A stretch of DNA of 64,000 bases from Simmondsia chinensis (lineage: Eukaryota > Streptophyta > Magnoliopsida > Caryophyllales > Simmondsiaceae), in contig JAGTTD010000011.1 of NCBI GenBank assembly GCA_018398585.1, positions 13,321,346 to 13,385,345 of the forward strand, read 5' to 3'. The position numbers and the translations under genes are program-made. The notes under the pieces were generated by a model, which saw nothing but the letters and a program-made list of their open reading frames with translations, ran no database searches and was not told the DNA's origin. Below, piece after piece: positions 21,289 through 31,567 of this stretch. The stretch's first letter is position 1. The number at the start of each line of letters is the position of its first letter.

Positions 21289-24117
21289 CTAATCTTGCAT
21301 TGCTTGGATCTTATTAGGATCGGTGGACACCCCCTCTTGAGAGATGATATGGCCCAAATACTCGAGCTTTGTCTGAGCAAACGAACACTTGGACAACTTC
21401 GCAAAGAACTTGTGTTGCCGCATCACCGCAAAGACTCGCCTAAGATGATTGAGGTGATCTTCATAAGTGGAACTAAAAATCAGTATGTCATCGAAGAAAA
21501 CGAGCACTGATCTTCTCAAGAAAGGTTTGAAATCATCATTCATTGCCGCTTGAAAAGTGGTCGGAGCATTTGTTAGGCCGAAAGGCATAACAACAAACTC
21601 GAAATGCCCATGATGAGTCTGAAAAGTAGTCTTGTATATATCCGGCTCGAGAACTCTGATTTGATGATACCCCTGTCTCAGATCAAGCTTAGAGAAGAAG
21701 TATAATCCATGTAACTCGTCAAGCAAATCATCTATGACGGGAATGGGAAACTTATCCTTCACTGTCAAGGAATTCAATTGACGATAATTGATGCACATTC
21801 TAGCCGGGCCATCTTTCTTCTTCACGAGGATCACAGGTGAAGCAAAGGGACTATGGCTTGGTCTAATGAAGTTCATATGAAGAAGCTCCACAACTTGCCT
21901 CTCAATCTCAGTCTTTTGGCCATGAGCATATCGGTATGGCCTAATCTTGACCGGATCAGCATTTGCACGAAGAGGAATGGCATGGTCCACACTCCTTTGA
22001 GGAGGAAGACTCTTAGGTTGCTCAAAAATGTCCTCAAATTCTTCCACCAAGGTCTGCACTTCTGGTTGGATGTCTTGCTGCAACTCAACCGAGGATATCA
22101 TAAACAAATGCCCAATCCATTGTATTGCCTTCTTCTTGATTCCACCTTGTAAATGTTTACCATCAATCAACTTAAGCTGAGCTTCCTTTGATATGCCTTG
22201 AAAAGATACTTTGGTGCCATGAACCTCAAATGCCACTGTCATTTTATCAAAATCAAACACAACTGGATTGAAGGTTCTCATCCAATTCACACCGAGCACC
22301 ATATCGCAACCTTCCAAAGGAAGAACTCTAAAATCAAAAGTGAATTGATGATCTTGCATAGACCATGGGAATGCAAGGCACTTGTTTTGAGTTATTAAGG
22401 AGTTGTCATCAGCCACCATCACCGCCAATGGGTGAGTGTTTTTCACCTCATGCTTTACCTTCTTAATCAACTTTGGATCGACAAAACTATGTGTACTCCC
22501 ACTATCAATAAGAACAATAATGGAGTGTTTTCCAGCCCTGCCTCTGATTTTGATGGTATTATGAGCTCCACTACTGGTCAATGCCTTTATTGATAGCTCC
22601 ACTTCATCATCACTCAATTCATCTTGTGAAGTAAGACCAGCACTGTCATTTTCTGCATCTGAATTGTCACTGCCAGAATCAGCATCAGCACGGGACCCCT
22701 TTGCATACATTAATGCCTGAGATTTGCACCTATGACCAGGCTGATATGGTTGATTACAACGAAAGCATAGCCTCACTGAGCTCTTTTCAACCGCATGCTT
22801 AAAACCAGAACTAGGATTACTCCTCTGCTGTGGTCTGAACTTACTGCCATGCTGCTTATTCTTGTCACTTGGTTGAACTTGAGTAGCTTCAAACAACTTT
22901 GCCTTGTTGTAAGCACTCAACAATGTCTTAGGACCAATGACTTTCACCATATTCTTGATCCTTGGTTTCAATCCACTCACAAAGCATGAGACATAATAGG
23001 ATTCAGCATCCTCAGGATCTATGGACAAAACTAACAGCAAATTGACTCGTAAATTCTCAAATCTGATCATATACTCCCTCACGATTGAAGTTTGGGACAA
23101 CTTATTAAAGCTATCCACAATATCGGTTGATTCACCTTCTCCATAACGTTCACACATTTCTTCTACGAATTGGCCCCAAGAAAGATTTGGTTTGCTCTTC
23201 AATAAACTATAATACCATACCTCATGATCACCATGTAAATGTACTGCGGCTAGCTGGAGCTTTTCAACATCAGGAATGTTATAATACATAAAATACCGAT
23301 CACATCTCCTTAGCCATGATTCCGGTTGTCTACCATCAAAAGGATCTATTTCCACTCTTGGCTGCCTGTAATTACCACTCCTACCACCAGATGTATTGTC
23401 ATTACTCACTGATCTATGCTGGAAATGTCGATCAGGAGGTCTATCAAGATGCTCGAACTCATCAATTTCAACTCTGTGCTGCAAAACAGAATTCTGTGGC
23501 CTGACATTAAGGTCTGCATTCAAGGCATTTGATCTGCAATGTACATGTCCTGAAGCACGATCTTGATTATCTACAACAATTTCAGGTTGCAAAGGTTGAT
23601 TCTCAGCTGATCTGATGTGAATTGAAGGTCCTACGTCAGGTTGCAACATCGGAGACTTCTCTCGAGTCTTGCACACTTCTTCAATTCTGTCTGCCTTGCT
23701 TTGCTGCTGATCCGCTTCAATAGAAGGAAGGATCTGACTCGCAGGCTTTAGGATTGCATTGACACTCGATTCTCCTTGTTTATTAACCTGATCTTGCAAT
23801 TGCATAAGCTTCACCTCAATTTGTTGCAACCGATCTTCCTTGTTCGCATCTTTTTCCAAATATAACTGCTGCATCCTTAACAATTGCTGAATGTTGTCAT
23901 TCTGCTGCTTAAGCTCAGCCTTAATGTCCTGAAGATGATCAATTGTGAGGAACTGAGGTTCCTTTGTAGCATTTACACCAGCTTTAGCAGAGCGAGATGC
24001 ATCAGCACCTGTAACTACAGTAGCATAAGTGTCCAGACCAGTTGCATTTGCTCCTCCATCACCGGATCTGGTTCTAACACCTTCGATCATGTTTTTCTTT
24101 GATTTTTCTAGCCTCAA
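21289..24117 (-). CDS. Gypsy Gag-protease-reverse transcriptase polyprotein
   Basis: This is a 942-residue open frame. Gag occupies the first half (PFDGRQPESWLRRCDRYF near 265, and a CCHC knuckle CFRCNQPYQPGHRC near 450). Protease follows (LIDSGSTHSFVD near 540). Reverse transcriptase fills the last part, with KLDLRQGYHQIRV, MPFGLTNAP near 846 and a catalytic FFDDIL near 873. Translation probably starts at 24,115-24,117, about 40 bp inside the 5' LTR boundary. The polyprotein supplies particle, protease and polymerase for retrotransposition. The frame stops at 21,286-21,288 before RNase H, so a full polyprotein cannot be made. Confidence 0.94.
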   Translation of the reverse strand: MRLEKSKKNMIEGVRTRSGDGGANATGLDTYATVVTGADASRSAKAGVNATKEPQFLTIDHLQDIKAELKQQNDNIQQLLRMQQLYLEKDANKEDRLQQIEVKLMQLQDQVNKQGESSVNAILKPASQILPSIEADQQQSKADRIEEVCKTREKSPMLQPDVGPSIHIRSAENQPLQPEIVVDNQDRASGHVHCRSNALNADLNVRPQNSVLQHRVEIDEFEHLDRPPDRHFQHRSVSNDNTSGGRSGNYRQPRVEIDPFDGRQPESWLRRCDRYFMYYNIPDVEKLQLAAVHLHGDHEVWYYSLLKSKPNLSWGQFVEEMCERYGEGESTDIVDSFNKLSQTSIVREYMIRFENLRVNLLLVLSIDPEDAESYYVSCFVSGLKPRIKNMVKVIGPKTLLSAYNKAKLFEATQVQPSDKNKQHGSKFRPQQRSNPSSGFKHAVEKSSVRLCFRCNQPYQPGHRCKSQALMYAKGSRADADSGSDNSDAENDSAGLTSQDELSDDEVELSIKALTSSGAHNTIKIRGRAGKHSIIVLIDSGSTHSFVDPKLIKKVKHEVKNTHPLAVMVADDNSLITQNKCLAFPWSMQDHQFTFDFRVLPLEGCDMVLGVNWMRTFNPVVFDFDKMTVAFEVHGTKVSFQGISKEAQLKLIDGKHLQGGIKKKAIQWIGHLFMISSVELQQDIQPEVQTLVEEFEDIFEQPKSLPPQRSVDHAIPLRANADPVKIRPYRYAHGQKTEIERQVVELLHMNFIRPSHSPFASPVILVKKKDGPARMCINYRQLNSLTVKDKFPIPVIDDLLDELHGLYFFSKLDLRQGYHQIRVLEPDIYKTTFQTHHGHFEFVVMPFGLTNAPTTFQAAMNDDFKPFLRRSVLVFFDDILIFSSTYEDHLNHLRRVFAVMRQHKFFAKLSKCSFAQTKLEYLGHIISQEGVSTDPNKIQAMQD

Positions 24118-24136
24118 TCAATCAATTGATTGCTTG

Positions 24137-24153
24137 AACCAGCTCTGATACCA
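24137..24153 (-). other. Primer-binding site of the gypsy element
   Basis: The minus strand reads TGGTATCAGAGCTGGTT, complementary to the 3' end of initiator tRNA-Met, two bases inside the 5' LTR. Confidence 0.9.
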
Positions 24154-24155
24154 AT

Positions 24156-24557
24156 TGTTAGCTTCCAATTCAAAATTGAAAGGCTAACCTTGTAGAAGAA
24201 AGAGTTGAGATGAGAAGAGAAGTGAAAGGGGATGAGAAATAGAGAAGGAGATGAGAAAAGAGAGAGAAATTCCAAAGGAATTCTGAATTTTAATCATTGA
24301 ATGATGAGAATACAAGCTAGGAGCTTATTTATACACAATCGGGTGCAATGAATCAAGACAAGTCAAACTTAACTAACTCTAACAGCTTTTGGCGCCAATT
24401 CTGCAGCAGCCAACAAGTTTGACCCGTGCTTGACCAACCGACTCCTTATGGCTCCAATTCCTACTCAACTAACATTTGAAACATTACAACCCAACAATGG
24501 AAACCATAACCGAAAATACAACCAAAAATTACAATCAAAATTCATCGATTCATAACA
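24156..24557 (-). repeat. 5' LTR of the gypsy element (402 bp)
   Basis: Same ends and length as the other LTR, with four substitutions and no gaps by eye. In plus orientation it runs from TGTTAGC to CATAACA. Confidence 0.96.
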
Positions 24558-24562
24558 GACAA

Positions 24563-25128
24563 CCTACCTCTCCAACTGCATTTGAGATGGCTTTACCCAA
24601 GAGGGCTCACCATCCAACACTTTATCCCCAAAGGAGAAATCTAGCGCCTAGAGTTGTGACCTAGATGGCATTGGTTAAACAAGGCCAAATCGGTGTAAGT
24701 TTCGCTTATGACCCACTGAAAGATGTTACTTGTCATGTCATCAAGTTAGAGGAAAGGTGATGTCATACGATGGATTTCTAGGACTAAAACATTGTTTCAC
24801 CAAATTTAAGTTTCCACATATCGCAGTAAAGAATGTTATTCTTTATAATAATTATGTCACTTGTAATACATACTAACCACAAATTTTGATAAAGTTACTC
24901 TAATATTAATATTGTGCGAATGTGAGATTTTTGGTTCGGACCTTGGCTGTGATTTGTCGCTCTCCTATATGGCCCATGAACAATGGTTACATCAGTAATC
25001 AATCAACTTTGTGGGTGAGCGAATCAGGAAAACATTGGTGCTCTAGCAATATTTGTACAATTTCTAAAAATGTATAACAAGTTTTATTTGCTTTGATACA
25101 AAAAGAAGGAAAAAAAAATAAAAATTAT
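24563..25128. other. Sequence between gypsy element and LINE, no recognised gene
   Basis: The first 100 bp is open in one frame (PTSPTAFEMALPKRAHHP), but no family is recognised. The remainder is AT-rich intergenic sequence. Confidence 0.5.
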
Positions 25129-25142
25129 ACATTTGTACAATA

Positions 25143-26140
25143 GTCAACAACAACAACAATTCCAGTGCCACAAGGGCTCCCGCATAAGCAGGGTCCCCTT
25201 TAGGGTGCTACCCTGAAGGGAGGCTGTTTCTGAGGACCCTCAACATGAGGAGCGTGTCATTATGGAAGCATAGTGGCCTGTGAGCATGAGAGCAATATAG
25301 TATTAGATCAACACATAGTACAAGCCAAGCATAACGAAGCAAAACTCAATGGAATGTAACTACAGGCAAATAATCGGCAACTGCGCAAGTGATCAAGTAC
25401 ATAGATAAGCAAATAAGTGGCCCATACGTGCGCCAACGAGGAAGTCAAGACAACTAGAAGCACTAGTGCAAGCAATAATTAGATGCCCTAGTCTAAGCTG
25501 CTACATGGGCTACCCCTATGCTAACCCTCCGTCGAGCTCTACCTAAGGTCATCTTCTACCGTAGGTTTAGGCGGGTGAGGCCTTGTTAGATTGTCTCCAA
25601 CCATCTCTTCTTTAGCCTGCCTCTCCCTCTCCTTCCTAGAGTAGTATGGAGTTGTTCGCATCTCCTAACTGCAACAGTGGATGGTCTCCTCCTAACTTTA
25701 CCGAACCACCTCAGACGTTGCTCCCTTAATTTATCCTCAATCGAGGTCACACCCAATCTGCCTCTTATGACATTGTTCCTGATCCTATCCTTCCTTATAT
25801 GTTCGCACATCCATCGCAGCATCCTCATCTCCGCCACCTTCATCTTCTGTGTATGATGTTCTTTCATTAGCCAACACTCTGCCCCATAAGACATAGCCGA
25901 TCTCACTACCGTCTTGTAGTATTTTCCCTTTAGCTTTAATGGGAATTTTCTGTCGAAAAGTGCTAAGAAGGCCATCCTATACCAGCTTACTTTAATTCGG
26001 TTGTTGACATCCTCATCAATTTCGCCGTTTTGCTAAACCATGGAAACCAAGTATCTGAAGCTCTCTTTTCTCTGTATGGTCTCAGATCCTATCTTGATGA
26101 CTTCTATGCTAGGCATGGTGGAGGAATCGAACTTAAGTTC
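25143..26140 (-). mobile_element. 5'-truncated RTE-type LINE, copy 2
   Basis: A 14-bp duplication ACATTTGTACAATA flanks the element (25,129-25,142 and 26,141-26,154). The 3' end, at the left, has the GTTGTTGTT tail. The open part 25,586-25,975 encodes the C-terminal end of the LINE polyprotein: YGAECWLMKEHHTQKM, AEMRMLRWMCEHIRKDRIRN, GRLGVTSIEDKLREQRLRWF and GRRGRGRLKKRW, typical of plant RTE-clade LINEs. The endonuclease and most of the reverse transcriptase are absent. The 3' untranslated part resembles the tails of the SINEs in this window. Confidence 0.92.
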
Positions 26141-26154
26141 ACATTTGTACAATA

Positions 26155-27635
26155 TTCATTGCTATTTATTTTAGAAAATAAAATTTAAAAATAAAAATGT
26201 GGATAACTGATATAATTTTAAAGAGTGTTTAAAATCTTTACTTGAAAGCGTACAAGGAAGTCGTATTTGTGGCGGTATACGGGTCTCGTATCCTTAAGGA
26301 ATCAATATAAGGCTGGATTCTATTATTAATGAGCAGTTTGATTTTTGGTTTTTGTTGAAAACTTAAGCATTTAATGAAATTAAAGAATGAAATTGCAGAT
26401 TAAAGTGTCGAATCAATCAAGGGCAGTTTACGGAATGAATTTGGGGTAGCTTAACACAGATCCCATCATTATACTTTACTACGACAATGACTTTAATGGC
26501 ATAGGCTATAAGCTCTAAGCATGGTTTAACATTTAAATTAGGGCTGAGGGTAATGAACTAGTTTAAGGGCATAACCCATCTTATTGCTCTAGGCATAGCA
26601 TGGGTTATCTCAATAGCACTTGTTAATTCATTTATCACTCCTAATTTAATGTTAACTTGTATAAAAGATCGTGTTGAAGGGTAAGAACCTAACCACTTGT
26701 GAAAACCTGTTATGCTATGGTCCAGGCTGCAAGTAAGATGAAGCGCAAATAAATTAGAAATCTAACCACAGCTACAAGCACATAAATTGAAAGCCAATCA
26801 CAATAAATAACTCTCCAATGTGGTGCAAAAATAACATAACACAAGCCATTATCAACAATAAGGTATAAATATGTGATTCGGACGACTAACCTTCCTTCAC
26901 CCCTAAACTATAAGTCCACTTTTTCACGGGAGTTCTATACATCACAAAATCTAAAAAAAAGGTGAAGAAAAACTCATGAATGAGGACTCCCTCGAATGAT
27001 GTTGACGTGAACCTTGTTTTGATCCTCCAGTATTTCAACCACTTGCGCTTTGGCATTTGAGAATATCTCGATATCTCATGGCGGCTTAGGGAAAGAGAGG
27101 AAGAGAAGCAAAAATGCAAAAGTCCTAAGAAAATAACCCTCCCTTGGCATGCTGCAAGTGAGTGCTGATCAATCGGTGAGCGTCAGCAAGGGTACTAAGT
27201 TTCGCCGATCATTCGGCATTATTGGCCAATCGATAAGCGGTCAACAAACGTTCTATTGACTGCTGATCGATCGGCACTACTCACCGACTGGCTAATTTCT
27301 TGCATTGGCCTTATAATACTGATTTGGGTAGCTGAATCATGACCTTTTATTTCTCCACATGTGGTCGGGGTTCTCAACGTAGCTTTCAAATATGTCCAAT
27401 TTTGCTTGATCTTTACCACTTTTCAAGTTTTCTTTGCTCCAATGTGCTCCAAGTCCAAATATACATAAATTGCAATAAAATACACCTGTAATAGCCGAAT
27501 ATGTCATCTGAGTGAGGCATAAGACATATAAAAATGAGACACATCAATAACTAAATGCAATTATCAAAAAAGAAATCAGATGCTTTTGCCTATTACCTAA
27601 GGTCATACTTGGTGCATGGAGTTTAAACCCGAAAT
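26155..27635. other. Unrecognised, probably repeat-derived sequence
   Basis: No gene is found. The block near 26,240-26,300 (GTGGCGGTATACGGGTCTCG) and a GATCGATCGGCACT-rich block at 27,160-27,290 look repeat-derived, but ends could not be placed. The short minus-strand frame at 26,886-27,119 is not convincing. Confidence 0.4.
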
Positions 27636-28100
27636 TGGAACAAAACTAAAATTGGGGCTCACAATTTATGTTCTATTGTTTTGTTGGCCTGTCACAATTA
27701 GAATTATAATTTCACTTCCTACTTTAATTGAATTGGGTTTTAAGTAAAAATCATACTTTTTTGTTCTTTTAGAGTGGATAAAAAGAGTTGCAATTCTTTT
27801 TTAACTCCATTGACCTAAAACAAAAAAAAAAAAAAAAAAATCCAACTCAGTTAACCTTAAACCCATGATGACTCAAATTTGAAAGGTCCTGCTTAACCTG
27901 AACTTGATCCAAAACTCAAAACGGCTCAACTTCAACCTGAAATGACCCAACTCGATTAGACTCATAATACATAATCATTCAATGCGGTTGACCTAAAACC
28001 TTAGGTAACTATGTCCCAAAATGATCATACCTAACTCGAAAGTGACTTAAATACGACCCAACCAATCTGACTCAAAACTTAAGGTGACTCAAATCCAAAA
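27636..28100. mobile_element. Fragment related to the element at 40.2-42.0 kb
   Basis: It shares the same layout: an AAATTGGAA-type arm followed by many short phrases such as GACTCAAA, CAACCTGAAATGACCC and CCAAAATGACCC. Ends and duplication were not found. Confidence 0.45.
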
Positions 28101-28970
28101 TGACCCACCCAAATGGGTCAAATATGATTATCATTTGTATGATAATAATTGACTCCTATTTGATAAGATTTAATTCCACCTAACAAATATTGATGCACTC
28201 TAGAATTAAATTTATCTACTCAATAATTCTCTAAGTGCTATTATGTGAAAAAGTGACCCCTCTATCAATATTTTAAACCACTATCATTATTTTTCCCATA
28301 ACTTTTCCCTGAGTTCTTGATTTGGCACTTTGAAAAAATCCTGTGATACAAAAACTTAATTCTTGTATCATTTCAGTTATACCCACTGAAATGTTTTGGC
28401 CAAAGTTTCAGAATTTCTAAACACTTGCAAATCCACTCAAGGAATAGCTATATCAAAATAAAAGGGTATATATTTAATATAAAATGTTTGTACTCAGTAC
28501 ACTAGATGCAACCACCCTACATGCAAAGAACATTTGCCACTTTAATTGAGCCCTCAATTATAAGTACATTAAGTGATGTACAAATGCGTGAGTTCCAAAC
28601 ACTTAGAATTTAGAGTCATTCCTCAATAACAAAATATGAATTATTTATTTCTGATAGTAGCTAAGAAATAAATGTTTCGAGTGGTTCAATTCAAGATTCC
28701 AATCTCAATTGCAAACACCAACATGATATTTTCGAATCTCTATCCCTATCAAGAAAAGTCATCTCTATACCACGTTGTAGTCTTACCAATAAGCTGCCCA
28801 ATCTTTTCACCAACTATGAACTCATTTTGACAACATATCATGCCCTTTGATTTATTGCCTATTTATGGCTCAACTCTTTGTCCACTGAAATCAAATATTA
28901 TATGTCGTTCTGGAATACGTCCACTTTATGACAAGTTTCGAAAATGGTCACATGCAAGTATGACTTGTAA
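28101..28970 (-). mobile_element. Partial copia LTR (same family as 44.6-45.8 kb)
   Basis: It shares the word CACTCTAGAATTAAAT (near 28,197 and 45,176), AATATGATTATCAT-type sequence beside it, and a parallel order of motifs with the minus-strand LTR at 44.6-45.76 kb. Both are divergent members of the LTR A/B family. Termini are missing. Confidence 0.6.
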
Positions 28971-29006
28971 CACAATCAAAAAATAACAAACAACACAAAT
29001 TTATAT

Positions 29007-30050
29007 AGGATAATATTCGTAGAGACCCCCCCCCAAATTATTAGTCAAAATCAAAGTGAATCTCCGAACTTTTAGTTTGATTACAGACACCCCCTAAAAC
29101 TATTGGTCAAAATCAATGTACCACCCCTCATTCCCTGACTTCTAATTTCATTAAACACACCCACAAACTATTGGTGAAAAATCAATGGAACCCCTTAAAA
29201 TTCTAAAATACATCCAGGACACCTTTTGAACTATTAATAAAAATCAATTTGATTCCATAACTTCAAATTGTATCAAAGACATTCAAAATTATTTAAAAAC
29301 TAGAAAGTCAAGGTTTAGGTATCTCAACATTTGGTAACATATTTTACAGGTGTCTCAAAATTCCGAGTATTTTTTAGATACTCTAGACTTTCTTAATTTC
29401 CTTTCAAATGTTATCCAAATAACTCCATTAGAATTTTGTTAAATGGTGCTCATTTGGCACATAAATAGAAACAAAATATCTCAAAAGTAATTTAACAATT
29501 ATTTATTCAAAAGATAATTTTAAATATTTAAAACATTTAAAATAATTTTAAAATTTTTAGAAGTATAAAACTTCATAAGATTACCAATAAATAATTTTAA
29601 ATATTTTTTTGATACTTAAAATAGTTCAAAGTGTAAATTCATTTTTTTATTTATATTATTTTTTAAATGCCAAATTACCTTAATTTAATGAAATTCTAAA
29701 GGGAATATGGGGATGATACCTAGGAAAAAATGTTACCAAAGTTTAGGTTATCATGAAATATTTAAAACCTCAATCTACCTGAAAAACATATTATCAAATC
29801 TTAGGATAAATGAACATTTTTTTTTTTTTGAATTTTTTCGATGGTTTCGGACATCTTTGATATTATTGTGAAGTTGGGGTATCAAATTGATTTTAACTAA
29901 TAGATCAGAGGTGGTTTTGATGAAATTAGAAGTTCGGGGAGTCACATTAAATTTGACCAATAGTTTGGGGATGTCTTTAAAGAAATTACAAGTTCGTGGA
30001 TCACTTTAATTCTGTTCCATAGTGCGATCGGTCTCTATGATTATTATCCT
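29007..30050. mobile_element. Foldback / MITE-like DNA element, about 1.04 kb
   Basis: The left end AGGATAATATTCGTAGAGACC and the reverse complement of the right end AGGATAATAATCATAGAGACC form 21-bp terminal inverted repeats with two mismatches. Subterminal arms also mirror each other: GGTCAAAATCAATGT-type words on the left, and AATTTGACCAATAGTTTGGGG on the right. No transposase is present. A target duplication could not be fixed because the flanks are T/A-rich. A Mutator-like origin is plausible. Confidence 0.75.
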
Positions 30051-30068
30051 TTTATTTATTAATAATTA

Positions 30069-30306
30069 CTAAAGAGGGTACTAACACGTTGTCACCAGAT
30101 CCCATTAGAACTTCGAAGTTAAGCGTGCTTGAGCGAGAGCAGTACCAGGATGGATGACCTCCTGGGAAGTCCTCACTCTTAGGTTGGGGGCACTCGGAAA
30201 CAGCCTCCCTTCAGGGATAATACCCTGAAGGGGAAAGGCTGCGTACATCCGCCCCCCCAGTCCCTACTTAGGCAGGAACCCTTGGGGCACTGGGTATGTT
30301 GCTTGC
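30069..30306 (+). mobile_element. 5S rRNA-derived SINE, copy 3
   Basis: The head is 5S-like (CTTCGAAGTTAAGCGTGCTT, GCAGTACCAGGATGGATGACC) and the tail is AAGGCTGCGTACATCCGCC ... GGGGCACTGGGTATGTT. A perfect 16-bp duplication TATTTATTAATAATTA flanks it (30,053-30,068 and 30,307-30,322). It sits 2 bp beyond the foldback element. Confidence 0.92.
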
Positions 30307-30322
30307 TATTTATTAATAATTA

Positions 30323-31567
30323 TTAATTGCATAATTAGGTTTTTCAAGGACACTAGTCCTAACACTTTTCATGTGTTGATATTTTTGGTGAATATGACTT
30401 CATTTTGCTAATTTTGCACGGATCCTACCAATGCTCAAATTAAGGTAACTTTTATATTTTTGGTGACTTTTTTGTTATAAGAATAGAGAGGAAAACGAAG
30501 GAAGTGGACTCAACCCAAGCAACAATTGAGGTGACGAAGCGAAGCCCACATATATCTTGATTCCAAGTCAATCATGTCTATGTTCGGCACCTTTGACTCA
30601 AGATAACTCGTACAAGTTCAAGCATAACAAAAATTATATGAAGTGAACAAAATTTGGGTCACCAATCTATGACCAACACTATAAAGCTCGAGGCTCAACT
30701 TTCACATACCTAAACTCAAGTCTAAATTCAATTTATTCACCAGTTGGGTGGCCAACCCAAGATTAATGTAATCAAGCTTGAGGCTTGGCTGGCAAAGCTT
30801 TAGATTAATGGCCCTAACTTCGCCTAAATGGATTAGGATAGAAACTATGACATAATGGGATACCTTCTTCAACACAGTTGCTAATACATCATTTTGTTTG
30901 CAGCAGCAACTAAAAATCCAATTATCCTAACTCTTGGGAAAGGAAAAGAAACAAAAAGAATGAGTGTGTTATAAAAAACTAAAGAGATTTTGCATTGGTG
31001 TTCAGATCCTTTGCTAAGTCTCAAGTTATTTATAGCTTAAGAAAATTAATAGTTACTCGTAAAACGGCGCCAATCACTCTCCACATTCAGGCCTTCGGCT
31101 TCCATATTTTGCTTGGGATAAAATCTAGCACATAAACCACATGTCGAGATAAAAAAGCTTTCTTCTCCACATCTGGCCACTTCTCCATAGATACTCCTGA
31201 AGCCCACACCTCCCGTTTACTTAGGATACTCTTTAAACCAAATGCCCTCTTTTAGCCGTTGGTGATTTCAAATTTCCAGCAAGGAAAAAAATCCATTTGA
31301 TTTGACCTTCAATGGCTACAGGAAGCCTAAGAGGGCACTATTCATCATTCCCATGTGTCTATAAATATAATAGTTATGGCTTCAAAATTTTTCAACATTT
31401 GCTCTATGCCCTCTCCCTATTGCAAACAATTGCTCATCACTTGCTCCCAGCTTCCATGCTCTTACTTTTCTTGCTGTTTCCTCGCACGTTTTTCCTTTAG
31501 AGCTTAGATTTTCAGACCATAGAAATAGCCAAAATCACTCGTTGGCTTTTCATCTGCATCCCCAAGG
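30323..31567. other. No recognised gene
   Basis: Mixed AT-rich sequence. A TTATTTATAGC motif near 31,025 could be the TATA region of a minus-strand LTR belonging to the gypsy remnant at 34.7 kb, but LTR ends were not found. An open frame at 31,312-31,500 has no recognised domain. Confidence 0.4.

Larger units (their letters stand above)
18814..24557 (-). mobile_element. Ty3/gypsy chromovirus, near-complete, recent
   Basis: A 5.74-kb element in minus orientation, with 402-bp LTRs at both ends, primer-binding site, Gag-protease-RT, RNase H, integrase, partial chromodomain and polypurine tract in the expected order. Flanks are GTCAA (18,809-18,813) and GACAA (24,558-24,562), a likely 5-bp duplication with one mismatch. 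The LTRs differ at only four positions, so insertion was recent. The coding sequence nevertheless carries two in-frame stops, a frame disruption between RNase H and integrase, and a substituted RNase H catalytic aspartate. Confidence 0.95.

Noticed and set aside
25586..25975. Stand-alone host gene for the 129-residue frame
   Set aside because: The sequence is the C-terminal end of an RTE LINE and lies within its target duplication.
4860..30306. The three 5S-like segments as functional 5S rRNA genes or Cassandra TRIM LTRs
   Set aside because: They carry a SINE/LINE-type tail, lack TG...CA LTR ends and are bracketed by 14-17-bp duplications. Each deviates from 5S at its start and end.
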